DNA from: an uncultured Alkalilimnicola sp.
GTDB taxonomy: Bacteria; Pseudomonadota; Gammaproteobacteria; Nitrococcales; AK92
DNA length: 64,000 nt
NCBI GenBank assembly: GCA_937951875.1
Contig: CALGAN010000010.1
Span: forward strand, 1 to 64,000
Reading direction: 5' to 3'
The translations under genes were made by a program, and so were the position numbers. Below, in pieces: positions 1-8,172 of the stretch (position 1 is the first letter of the stretch; every line of letters starts with the position of its first letter). The notes under the pieces are model-generated. The model made no database searches and was not told the origin of the DNA. It saw nothing but the letters and a program-made list of their open reading frames with translations.

Positions 1-842
1 GATCGATCCGCGGGCTGATCAACTGCGGGTCGTCGGGGCCCAGGGCCAGCGCGCCGGCGCAGCCGCCGCACCACGGCGTCGGTGTGCTGCGGCCGCGGGC
101 TGATGCGCATCAGCGATACCCCCAGCTCCTGCATGTCCCGCCAGTGCGGCAACAGGTTCTGCACCAGGCCCGACTGGGTCTGAATGCCGTTGGCGGTGAG
201 GAAATCGCTGCCTTCCTGGGTGCGCACTGCCAAGCCCTCGGGATAGTCGCGGCATTTGAGCTGGCAGTTGTCCTTGGGCAGGTTATGGGCGCGCGCCGTG
301 AAACAGCGCGCCGAATAGGCCAGGGGTAGGCGGCCGTAGCTGTAGACCTCGGTTTCCACGCCGTCGAGCAGTCCTTGCGCGCCGGCTTCCTGCAGCAGCC
401 GCCGCAGGGCATCGCGCGAGATCTCCACCGGCACCACCCAGCGCCGCAGGCCTAGGCTGACCAGCCGGCGCAGGGCCTGGGGATTGTAGATGTTGATGTT
501 GGGACCGGTGGCGAACGGCACGCGCCGCTCGGCCAGCAGCCGCACCGCGCCGAAGTCGTTGGCCTCGACCATGAACTCGCCGTTCTGGCACAGCCGCTTC
601 ACCACACCGAGCTCGGAGCGGGCTTCGATCAGGGTCAGGGTCGAGAGCACCACCTCCTTGCCGGCGGCACGCAGGGCGCGGGCGATGTCCAGCCATTCCT
701 CCAGGCCGTAGGGCCGGCGCTTGGAGCACACCGTTTCGCCCAGGTACACCACGTCCACGGGCATGGAAGCGACCCGCGCGTAGAAGGCCTCGACCTGCTC
801 GCGCGGCCAGAAATACAGGTTGGGTCCGAGGGAGATGCGCAT
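1..842 (-). CDS. ubiV: UbiV, O2-independent ubiquinone hydroxylation (U32 family), partial at window edge
   Basis: UbiV pairs with UbiU in an iron-sulfur complex that hydroxylates ubiquinone precursors without oxygen. The protein starts MRISLGPNLYFWPRE and has VYLGETVCSKRR with Cys39. Further on are ARCFTARAHNLP and a C-x(3)-C pair (positions about 220-330), matching the four [4Fe-4S] ligands of the Escherichia coli protein. The start at 842 lies 10 bp after the ubiU stop, so the two form an operon. The 3' end is outside the window. The reading frame stays open to base 1, but from about base 60 downward G/C-ending codon bias moves to another frame, so the C-terminus may be frameshifted (see findings). 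Confidence 0.88.
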   Translation of the reverse strand, partial: MRISLGPNLYFWPREQVEAFYARVASMPVDVVYLGETVCSKRRPYGLEEWLDIARALRAAGKEVVLSTLTLIEARSELGVVKRLCQNGEFMVEANDFGAVRLLAERRVPFATGPNINIYNPQALRRLVSLGLRRWVVPVEISRDALRRLLQEAGAQGLLDGVETEVYSYGRLPLAYSARCFTARAHNLPKDNCQLKCRDYPEGLAVRTQEGSDFLTANGIQTQSGLVQNLLPHWRDMQELGVSLMRISPRPQHTDAVVRRLRRRAGPGPRRPAVDQPADR

Positions 843-852
843 CGGTCGGTTC

Positions 853-1848
853 CTACTGCCAGGGACGGTGATAGGCGCCGAGGGTGGTCTGGGTGCCTTC
901 GGCCACCGAGGCCAGCGCCTGATGCCATTCCGGTCGCGGCTGGAAGCGGGCCGGGTCGGTCTTGCAAGCATCGATGGCTTGGCGCCAGACCTTGGTCACC
1001 CGCGCCACGTAGGCCGGGCTGCGCTGGCGCCCCTCCAGCTTGATCGCTTTCACACCCATGGCCTGCAGTTGCGGCAGCAGCTCCAGGGTGTTGAGGCTGG
1101 TCGGCTCCTCCAGGGCGTGGTAGGTGTGTCCCTCGACCACGAAGCGCCCCTTGCACAAGGTCGGATAGCCGGCGTTCTCGCCCGGGCCGAAGCGGTCGAT
1201 CAGCACGTCGTTCAAGCGCGACTCCAGCCGCCCGTCGGTTTCCTGCCAGCGCACGAACTTGGCCGGCGAGCAGACGCCGCAGGTGTTGGGCGATTCGCCG
1301 GTGACGTAAGAGGAGAGCTGGCAGCGGCCCTCCACCATCACGCACAGCGAGCCGAAGCCGAACACTTCCAGGTCGACCGGCGCGTCGTCGCACAGCTGGC
1401 GGACCTGCGCCAGCGACAGTACCCGCGGCAGCACCGCGCGGCGGATGCCGAATTGCTCCTTGTAGAAGCGCAGCGCTTCCGGATTGGTGGCGGAGGCCTG
1501 CACCGACAGGTGCAGCGGCAGCGTGGGATGGCGCTCGGCGGCATAACCGAGCACGCCGATATCGGCCACGATCAGGGCGTCGACGCCGAGCTCGGCCGCG
1601 GTGTCGACCGCGCGGGTCCAGCGTTGCCAGCCGTCGGTTTGCGGGTAGGTGTTGATGGCGACGAACACCTTGCTGCCGCGACCGTGGGCGTAGGCGATCG
1701 CTTCGGCGGCGCGCGCGCTGTTGAAGTTGAGGCCGGCGAAATGGCGGGCGTTGGTGTCGTCGCCGAAGCCGATGTAGACGGCGTCGGCGCCGTTGTCCAC
1801 GGCGGCTTTGAGCGCCGGCAGCCCGCCGGCGGGACAAACCAGTTCCAT
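853..1848 (-). CDS. ubiU: UbiU, O2-independent ubiquinone hydroxylation (U32 family)
   Basis: 331 residues, the same length as E. coli UbiU and alignable from end to end from memory (MELVCPAGGLPALKAAVDNG start, GTQTTLGAYHRPWQ end). Conserved cysteines occur in SLCVMVEGRC, in GVCSPAKF and in YPTLCKGRF; these are the [4Fe-4S] ligand regions of the family. UbiU and UbiV form a complex that hydroxylates the ubiquinone ring anaerobically, with prephenate rather than O2 as the oxygen source in E. coli. The start at 1848 is chosen because the homology begins there and GAGGA precedes it by about 8 nt; in-frame codons further upstream are not conserved. An FNR-type promoter lies upstream. The ubiT partner is not seen in this window. 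Confidence 0.95.
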   Translation of the reverse strand: MELVCPAGGLPALKAAVDNGADAVYIGFGDDTNARHFAGLNFNSARAAEAIAYAHGRGSKVFVAINTYPQTDGWQRWTRAVDTAAELGVDALIVADIGVLGYAAERHPTLPLHLSVQASATNPEALRFYKEQFGIRRAVLPRVLSLAQVRQLCDDAPVDLEVFGFGSLCVMVEGRCQLSSYVTGESPNTCGVCSPAKFVRWQETDGRLESRLNDVLIDRFGPGENAGYPTLCKGRFVVEGHTYHALEEPTSLNTLELLPQLQAMGVKAIKLEGRQRSPAYVARVTKVWRQAIDACKTDPARFQPRPEWHQALASVAEGTQTTLGAYHRPWQ

Positions 1849-1953
1849 AGTGTCGTTCCTCGTTGCTGCCGGACCGGGCGCGCGGCGGGCGTCCGGTACG
1901 GCCGACGGGGTGCGGCGTCCAAGGTCGGCGGCATCCCGTCCTTTCCGATATCC

Positions 1954-2002
1954 GGCGGCGATCATAGGAAGCGCCTCCGCGCCAGCCATTGATTTCGATC
2001 AA
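1954..2002 (-). promoter_or_regulatory. FNR/Anr-dependent class II promoter of ubiUV
   Basis: Positions 1989-2002 read TTGATTTCGATCAA, a perfect TTGAT-N4-ATCAA FNR/Anr box. On the minus strand TATGAT (1961-1966) lies where a -10 element falls if the box is centred at -41.5, putting the start near 1954, about 105 nt before the ubiU ATG. Box, spacing and -10 all match a class II FNR-activated promoter, which fits an oxygen-independent ubiquinone pathway. Confidence 0.8.
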
Positions 2003-2114
2003 GAGCCGAACGCCGGGAGGGGGCGCGCGGCCGGTATTGGAAGTGCCGGTGGCCGAACCCATATCGTTAACTGCCTTACCGAAGTCCCCTTTCTTGCGTC
2101 AGCTGATCCTTTTG

Positions 2115-2140
2115 GCCCGCGCGACCGCGGGCTTTCTTTT
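2115..2140 (+). terminator. Rho-independent terminator with no recognised upstream gene
   Basis: GCCCGCG (2115-2121), a 4-nt loop and CGCGGGC (2126-2132) form a 7-bp GC stem followed by TTTCTTTT. The T-tract orientation fits plus-strand transcription. No plus-strand gene precedes it: upstream is only the ubiU promoter region. It may end a short non-coding transcript, or stop read-through toward the next gene. Confidence 0.6.
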
Positions 2141-2264
2141 GCGTCGGTCGGCGGTCAGCGCGGCGATCCGCTCGACCCTGACCGCAGCGGCGGCTTGCTG
2201 GATGAGGAGGCGACACCCGCGCGCGGGTGGGTTTCCGACAGCCTGAGGCGAGGCTGCCGCGAAA

Positions 2265-2284
2265 CGTTTGACCTAGGTCAAACG
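2265..2284. promoter_or_regulatory. 20-bp perfect palindrome, FNR-family-like operator
   Basis: CGTTTGACCTAGGTCAAACG is a perfect 20-bp palindrome. Its core TTGAC-N4-GTCAA has the half-site spacing of FNR/Anr/Dnr boxes with C/G instead of T/A at the inner positions. If centred at -41.5 of a plus-strand promoter, the -10 would be CAAACT (2304-2309) and transcription would start near 2316, 24 nt ahead of the small membrane peptide gene at 2340. The -10 match is weak (3 of 6). Other palindrome-binding regulators are possible. Confidence 0.55.
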
Positions 2285-2339
2285 GCGCGGACGCCGGCCC
2301 GGCCAAACTGCGACGAGGCGGGAGCGGTCGGGGGAGACC

Positions 2340-2450
2340 ATGGCGAAAGGAAACAGGGCCGAACGCCTCCAGCGCGCGGCCGTGATGCTGGTGCTGGCTT
2401 GCGGCGTCCTGCTGGTGCTGGTCGCTGTCGTGGCGCCGTTGCTCAAGTGA
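2340..2450 (+). CDS. 36-residue single-helix membrane peptide
   Basis: An ATG at 2340, preceded by GGGGGAGA, opens a 36-codon frame ending in TGA at 2448-2450. The product has a basic N-terminus (MAKGNRAERLQRAAV) followed by one hydrophobic stretch, about residues 15-35, and a terminal Lys, so a single membrane-spanning segment is predicted. About 30 of 35 codons end in G or C, as in neighbouring real genes. It lies 55 bp after a 20-bp FNR-like palindrome and converges with the acyltransferase gene, whose last codons form an 11-bp stem (2462-2486). I do not recognise the family; small subunits or regulators of respiratory complexes have this shape, but that is inference. Confidence 0.5.
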   Translation: MAKGNRAERLQRAAVMLVLACGVLLVLVAVVAPLLK

Positions 2451-2463
2451 AAGGCACCGACGC

Positions 2464-3615
2464 TCAGGCGGCGCGGCCGCCTGAGCGCAGCAGCGAGCCG
2501 ACCGTCGAGCGTCCGCGCAGGACCGACGCCCACGCGCCGCTGGCCAGGCGCCAGCCGAGCAGTGTGCGCCGGTCCTTCCACAGTAGATTGGCAAGCGGAT
2601 TGTCCGGCGCCGAGCAGGAATCGATCCAAGGCGCCGGTTGGCGCTGCTGCAAGCCGGCAGTGTGCCACACCGACAGCAGCGTGCCGAGCGAGTAGCGGGC
2701 GTAGCGCTCGTCGTAGGCGGTGCGCAGCGCGAATAGGCCGCCGCCAGCCGCCAGCAGGCAGATCATCGCCAGGTTCCGGTCATCGAGGCGCAGCGCGTGC
2801 AGCTCCAGGCGGCCGAGCGCGTGGGCGGTGCGGCAGATGCGGCGGAAATACGCCGCGCTCTGCGCCGATCCGTTCAAGGCGGTGCGGTCGCGTCCCTTCC
2901 AGCCGGAAGCCTCCAGTGTCAGAAACGCATCGAGCCAGGGCTCGAGGTCGCTCGTCGGCTGCAGGCTGACGTAGCGCAGCTCGCCGAGTTCGGTCAGGCG
3001 GCGCTCCAGCCGCCGCAGGTCGCGGCGCTTGTCGGGGCGGAAGGTGCTGCTCAGGTAATCCCCGGCGGGCTGGTAGCAGGCGCGATCGATGCGAGTTTCC
3101 TCCAGGACGTTGCCGGCGTGCAGCGCGCGGCGCAGCCACTCCGCCACCGGCCCGTCGCCGCCGATCAGCGCCAGCTCGGTGATGCCGCCGTCGCCGCGCA
3201 TGGCGGTCACCGCCTCCTGCGCCGCCCGCGCGCCGTGCTCGCGGTCCAGCAGCGGCGTGCACAGCGCGCAGAAGTAATAGCGTAACGGCCGCCGATAGCG
3301 TGCGGGCAGCAGGCCGTAACGGCGGCCACGCTGGAACGGCAACAGTCCGACCAGCGTCTGCGCGCCGGCCTCCTCGCGATAGACGGCGTACACCTCCAGG
3401 GGCATCGTGCGATGGAACAGCTCCAGGGCCGGCAGCATCATCCACGGCTCGTAGAACACGTTCGGCTCGGCGGCGCGCGCCGCCAGCGCTTGCCACTGTG
3501 GGGCCAGCTCGTGCAGTTCCGCGAGCCGGCGCAGGCGCCGGACGTGCCAGGACGGGGAGGAGGTCGCCGGCGCGGCTGACAGAATGGGCGAACTCTGGTC
3601 GATAACACCGGACAT
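2464..3615 (-). CDS. FemAB/BioF2-like GNAT-fold acyltransferase
   Basis: 383 residues resembling the CelD/BioF2-type acetyltransferase family (a GNAT-fold domain also seen in FemAB-like aminoacyltransferases). The family-like region includes YLSSTFRPDKRRDLRRLERR, then ASGWKGRDRTAL near residue 240, and a C-terminal stretch LRTAYDERYARYSLG typical of the acyl-donor fold. No signal peptide, so cytoplasmic. The ATG at 3615 has AAGGAG 5-6 nt upstream. It diverges from the ABC exporter of the neighbouring lipid cluster, with a 189-bp shared upstream region, so a role in acylating or aminoacylating that product is plausible but unproven. The 3' end carries a strong hairpin (2462-2486) shared with the convergent small gene. 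Confidence 0.75.
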   Translation of the reverse strand: MSGVIDQSSPILSAAPATSSPSWHVRRLRRLAELHELAPQWQALAARAAEPNVFYEPWMMLPALELFHRTMPLEVYAVYREEAGAQTLVGLLPFQRGRRYGLLPARYRRPLRYYFCALCTPLLDREHGARAAQEAVTAMRGDGGITELALIGGDGPVAEWLRRALHAGNVLEETRIDRACYQPAGDYLSSTFRPDKRRDLRRLERRLTELGELRYVSLQPTSDLEPWLDAFLTLEASGWKGRDRTALNGSAQSAAYFRRICRTAHALGRLELHALRLDDRNLAMICLLAAGGGLFALRTAYDERYARYSLGTLLSVWHTAGLQQRQPAPWIDSCSAPDNPLANLLWKDRRTLLGWRLASGAWASVLRGRSTVGSLLRSGGRAA

Positions 3616-3761
3616 GACGGCTCCTTAATCTGTTATTGCCGGACGTCGTGTTGCGAAAAGGCCAGGTTTCGCGTGCGAAGGGGCGCGGCGTCGCCGCGTT
3701 TTGTCAAACGATACGGTTGTGGGGGCGGCGACGGTCCGGCGAAAGAGGGTGGAGACGTTCC

Positions 3762-3791
3762 TTTCCATCGTCGCGGCGGCGCTTGTATAGT
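3762..3791 (+). promoter_or_regulatory. Sigma-70-type promoter of the exporter/ACP/ketosynthase operon
   Basis: TTTCCA (3762-3767), an 18-bp spacer and TATAGT (3786-3791, 5 of 6 to the consensus -10). The predicted start near 3798 leaves only about 7 nt before the ATG at 3805, so either translation is almost leaderless or the TTG at 3838 is the real start. Confidence 0.5.
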
Positions 3792-3804
3792 TCGCGGCGT
3801 TCTT

Positions 3805-4764
<960 letters not shown>

Positions 4765-4768
4765 GGCG

Positions 4769-5968
4769 ATGAGATTCTGGAGCCTGGTTCGCAAGGAACT
4801 GCTGGTGCTGGGGCGCGATCGCCACGGCCTGCTGGTGCTGTTCGTGATGCCGGCGATCTTCATCCTGATCATGTCGCTGGCGATGCGCGACACCTTCGAC
4901 CGCGAGCGGGCAGTGGCGCTGGATTATCTGCTGCTGAACGAAAGCGCCGAGCCGATCGGCGTGCGCTTCAATGAGGAGCTGAAGCGGATCGAGGGGTTCC
5001 GGCCGGTACCGGCCGCCGCCGGCGAGGGGCGCGAAGCGCTGCGCCGGCGTGTGGCCGACGACGAGGTCAAGCTCGCCCTGCTGGTGCCGGCCGATTTCGG
5101 CGAGCGGTTGCGGCACTGGAACGATGCCGAGCCCGTGCCGGTGACGCTGCTGCTGTCGCCGTCGGCGGCGCCGCAGACCCGGCTGCTGTTCGAGCTCGCG
5201 GTCAGCCAAGCGCTGCGCAAGCTGCGGTTCGAGCACTATGTGCTCCCCTCGTTGGGCTTGCTGGCGCTCGGCCAAGAGCCCTTGGGGGAGGCGACGGTGA
5301 GCGGCGATTACGTGTACCGCGACGGCAGCGCCCGCGTGGCGCCCACCGCCGTGCAGCAGAGCGTGCCGGCCTGGCTGGTGTTCGCCATGTTCTTCGTGGT
5401 GATACCGCTGTCCACCGCCTTCCTGGTGGAGCGCGAGGAGGGCACGCTGGCGCGGCTGCACGTCATGAGCGTGTCGCCGACCGCGCTGATGGTGGCCAAG
5501 GTCGTGCCCTACTACCTGGTCAACCAAGTGCAGATGGTGCTGATGGTCGCGGTCGGCATGTATCTGGTGCCGCGGCTGGGAGGCGATGCCCTCAACGCGC
5601 CGAGCTCCTGGTTCGGTCTGTGGCTGATTTCCTCGGCGACCAGCATCGCCGCCATCGGCTTCGCGCTGCTGGTCTCGACCGTGGCGCGCTCCGGCATCGA
5701 GGCGACCACCCTGGGTGGCGTCTGCAACATCGTGCTCGGCGCGCTCGGCGGGGTGATGGTGCCCAAGTTCGTGATGCCCAAGTTCATGCAGGACTTGTCG
5801 GTGCTGTCGCCGATGTCCTGGGGGCTGGAGGGTTTCTTCGACGTGTTTTTGCGCGGCAGCGTCTGGCGGGAGGTGCTGCCGGAGGCGGGGGCGCTGTTGC
5901 TGTTCGGCGCGGTCTGTCTGTGGGCGGCGTCGCTGCTGTTCGAACGAAAACCTAGAGGCGTGGCATGA
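4769..5968 (+). CDS. ABC-2 type transporter permease
   Basis: 399 residues with the DrrB/YhhJ-like layout: one N-terminal membrane helix (LLVLFVMPAIFILIMSLAM, about residues 23-41), a soluble periplasmic region to about residue 205, then five hydrophobic segments (first: WLVFAMFFVVIPLSTAF). The conserved EREEGTLARLHVMSVSP cytoplasmic loop is the ATPase-coupling segment of ABC-2 permeases. It starts 4 bp after the ATPase gene and overlaps the ACP gene by 4 bp (ATGA), implying translational coupling. Probable export of the product made by the downstream synthases across the inner membrane. Confidence 0.88.
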   Translation: MRFWSLVRKELLVLGRDRHGLLVLFVMPAIFILIMSLAMRDTFDRERAVALDYLLLNESAEPIGVRFNEELKRIEGFRPVPAAAGEGREALRRRVADDEVKLALLVPADFGERLRHWNDAEPVPVTLLLSPSAAPQTRLLFELAVSQALRKLRFEHYVLPSLGLLALGQEPLGEATVSGDYVYRDGSARVAPTAVQQSVPAWLVFAMFFVVIPLSTAFLVEREEGTLARLHVMSVSPTALMVAKVVPYYLVNQVQMVLMVAVGMYLVPRLGGDALNAPSSWFGLWLISSATSIAAIGFALLVSTVARSGIEATTLGGVCNIVLGALGGVMVPKFVMPKFMQDLSVLSPMSWGLEGFFDVFLRGSVWREVLPEAGALLLFGAVCLWAASLLFERKPRGVA

Positions 5969-6234
5969 AAGGTTCCCAAGATCCGGCGTTCAAGCGTGAG
6001 CTCAAGCTGCTGATCATCGAGGCCTGCGACAAGGACGTGGCGCCGGAGGACATTCCCGACGACGAGCCGCTGTTCGGCGAGAACTCCTGCCTGCAGCTGG
6101 ACTCGGTGGACGGCCTGCAGCTGTCGATGGCGATCCAGAAGCGCTTCGGCATGCGCATCACCGACAGCAAGCAGATGCGCCGGGTCTTCACCTCCATCGA
6201 CGCCATGGCCGATTTCCTGCATCCGGGCGCATGA
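5965..6234 (+). CDS. Dedicated acyl carrier protein (DarC-like)
   Basis: 89 residues, acidic and helical, with the phosphopantetheine attachment motif LDSVDGLQL at Ser47. That matches the DSL/DSVD motif of carrier proteins, and the length is close to that of acyl carrier proteins. It is wedged with 4-bp overlaps between the permease and a ketosynthase gene, so it is made together with its partners. In dialkylresorcinol loci (darABC) a dedicated ACP supplies the acyl chains to the DarB synthase, and this gene could play that part. No phosphopantetheinyl transferase or malonyl transferase is encoded nearby, so host enzymes must prime it. Confidence 0.88.
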   Translation: MKGSQDPAFKRELKLLIIEACDKDVAPEDIPDDEPLFGENSCLQLDSVDGLQLSMAIQKRFGMRITDSKQMRRVFTSIDAMADFLHPGA

Positions 6235-7346
6235 CCGCTTTGCGCATCCTCGGCGCGGGGCTGATCAGCGCGGTCGGCCGCGAGCAGGCGGCGGTGGCGG
6301 CGGCCTTGCGCGCCGCCGCGCCGGCGCCGGTGACGCTGGACTTGCCGGACCTCGGCTTGGGCGGGCGGTTCCTGTACTACCGCGCGCCGCTGGCGGAGGG
6401 GCCGGGCCGGGCGCAGCGTCTGGCGGTCGCCGCTGCGGCCGACGCCCTCGACCGCGCCGGACTGAGAGCGGCGCAGCGGGCGCGCTGCGCGGTGTTCCTC
6501 GGCTCCTCGTCGATGGACGTGGCGGACGCCGAATCGAGCCTGCGCGATCCGGCCCGTGGCGCGGCCGCGCCGCGCGAGCCGCTGGGCTGCGGCGGCCTGG
6601 CGGCGGCGGTGGCCGAGCGGCTGGGGCTGGAGGGCGGGGCCTACGGTTTCAGCGCCGCCTGCAGCTCCGCGGTCACGGCGCTGCTGGCAGCGGCCGACTT
6701 GGTGGCCGTGGGCGAGCTGGAGCACGCCCTGGTGGTCGGGGTCGAGGCGTTCAACGAACTTAGCCTGCAAGGATTCGGCGCGCTCGGCCTGCTGTCGGGC
6801 TCGGGCTGCCGGCCGTTCTCGGCCTGCCGCGACGGCATGGTGTTGGGCGAGGGCGCGGGCGCCTGCGTGATCGGCCGCGGCGAGCGGGGCTGGCGGCTGC
6901 TCGGCGGCGCCAATCGCTGCGACAGCGGCAACGTCACCAGCGCGACTTGCGACGGCATGGCCGACACCATGGCCGAGGCCTTGGCCGCCGCCGGGCTGCG
7001 GCCGGCCGACATCGTCGCGGTCAAGGCGCACGGTACCGGCACCGTCGGCAACGACCGAACCGAGGCCGAGGCGCTGCTGCGGCTGTTCGGTGCGGTGCCG
7101 GCGGTGAGCGCGCTCAAGCCGGTGCTCGGCTACACCCTCGGCGCCAGTGGTGTGCTGGAGCTGGTGGCCTGGATGGCGTGCGTCGACGCCGGCTTCCTGC
7201 CGCCGACGCCGGGTTTCACCGCCCCCGATCTGCTCGCGGCCGTAGTGCCGCTCGCCGCGCCGCGGCCGGTGCGCGGTGGCCGCTATCTGCTCAACTGCTT
7301 CGGTTTCGGCGGCAACAATACCGCCTTGGTGGTGGGCCATGATTGA
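6231..7346 (+). CDS. Beta-ketoacyl-ACP synthase (FabB/FabF type) with altered catalytic triad
   Basis: 371 residues, thiolase fold of the KAS I/II class. The nucleophile is Cys144 in SAACSSAV, the first catalytic His is His267 in KAHGTGT, and the C-terminal NCFGFGGNN loop is present. The second catalytic His, normally in K-x(4)-G-H-T, is replaced by Tyr301 in LKPVLGYTLGASG. It should condense malonyl- or acyl-ACP substrates on the adjacent ACP, but the His-to-Tyr change may slow or redirect decarboxylation. Start ATG overlaps the ACP stop by 4 bp; the next gene overlaps its end by 8 bp and probably encodes its partner subunit. Confidence 0.88.
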   Translation: MTALRILGAGLISAVGREQAAVAAALRAAAPAPVTLDLPDLGLGGRFLYYRAPLAEGPGRAQRLAVAAAADALDRAGLRAAQRARCAVFLGSSSMDVADAESSLRDPARGAAAPREPLGCGGLAAAVAERLGLEGGAYGFSAACSSAVTALLAAADLVAVGELEHALVVGVEAFNELSLQGFGALGLLSGSGCRPFSACRDGMVLGEGAGACVIGRGERGWRLLGGANRCDSGNVTSATCDGMADTMAEALAAAGLRPADIVAVKAHGTGTVGNDRTEAEALLRLFGAVPAVSALKPVLGYTLGASGVLELVAWMACVDAGFLPPTPGFTAPDLLAAVVPLAAPRPVRGGRYLLNCFGFGGNNTALVVGHD

Positions 7347-8163
7347 GCTCGAGGTCATGAGCGCGGCGGCGGTGGGCTGGCCGGCCGAGGGCGAGCCGCC
7401 GTCGGTGCGGGCGTTGCTCAAGCGGGTCTGCGCCAAGGCCCCGCGGCGGCTGAACCGCTTCACCGAACTGGCTCTGCTGGGCGCCTGTCAGTGCGCGCAG
7501 GGGCGGGCGCTGCGGCCCGACTGCGCGGTGTGGCTGGCCTCGGGCCGCGGCTATGCCGCCGACACCACCGCGCTGGTCGAGGCCGTGACGCTGCGGCGCG
7601 AGCCGCCCATGCCGGTGGAGTTCATCAACGTTTCCGGCAATACCGCTGGCTTCTACATAGCGCAGCTGCTGGGCCTGAATGGCCGCAGCGGCAGCGTCGC
7701 CGCCGGCGCCGCTTCCTTCGAGGCGGGACTGGCGCTGGCGACGGCGGGCCTGACCGTGCACGGCGGCCAGGCGCTGGTCGGCGGGGTCGACGAGCGGCCG
7801 CCGGCGGATGGCGCCGCGCCACCGGGCGAGGGCAGCAGCTGGCTGCTCCTGCAGGCGGCGGGGCGCGGCGGCCTGGCCCGTCTGCGCCTGCACCGGCCAG
7901 TGGACGACCCGCGCGCGGTGCTGGCGGCGGCCGACGCCGACTGGTTGAGCCTGGGTGCCAGCATCGACGCCGAACAGCGTCGGGCGCTTCTCGCCGGCTG
8001 GCGCGGCCAGGCGCTCGACGCCGATGCGCTGTGCGGCCGCTACCCCAGCAACGCCGCCTATGCGCTGGCCTGGTTCATCGAGCGGCGGCCGGGGCAGCGC
8101 CTACTACACCTGAGCGCCGACCGCCACGGCCGCTACTGGCCGATCGAGCTGGAACCGCTCTGA
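7339..8163 (+). CDS. Beta-ketoacyl synthase-like, chain-length-factor type (no active-site Cys)
   Basis: 274 residues, resembling the short ketoacyl-synthase domain found as 'chain length factor' in aryl polyene and related loci. The ketosynthase-like segment EFINVSGNTAGFYIAQLLG precedes VAAGAASFEAG, where a catalytic Cys would be expected but Ala is found; the remainder is shorter than a full synthase. The start at 7339 gives an ATG overlapping the previous stop by 8 bp. It is therefore likely a non-catalytic partner of the upstream ketosynthase, forming a heterodimer as in type II polyketide systems. Ends 9 bp from the convergent BtrH-like gene. Confidence 0.75.
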   Translation: MIELEVMSAAAVGWPAEGEPPSVRALLKRVCAKAPRRLNRFTELALLGACQCAQGRALRPDCAVWLASGRGYAADTTALVEAVTLRREPPMPVEFINVSGNTAGFYIAQLLGLNGRSGSVAAGAASFEAGLALATAGLTVHGGQALVGGVDERPPADGAAPPGEGSSWLLLQAAGRGGLARLRLHRPVDDPRAVLAAADADWLSLGASIDAEQRRALLAGWRGQALDADALCGRYPSNAAYALAWFIERRPGQRLLHLSADRHGRYWPIELEPL

Positions 8164-8172
8164 GGTAGGTGC

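Noticed and set aside
1989..2246. 85-codon plus-strand frame starting in the FNR box
   Set aside because: Begins at a non-ATG codon inside the promoter, runs through the terminator stem and has no recognisable start signal or homology.
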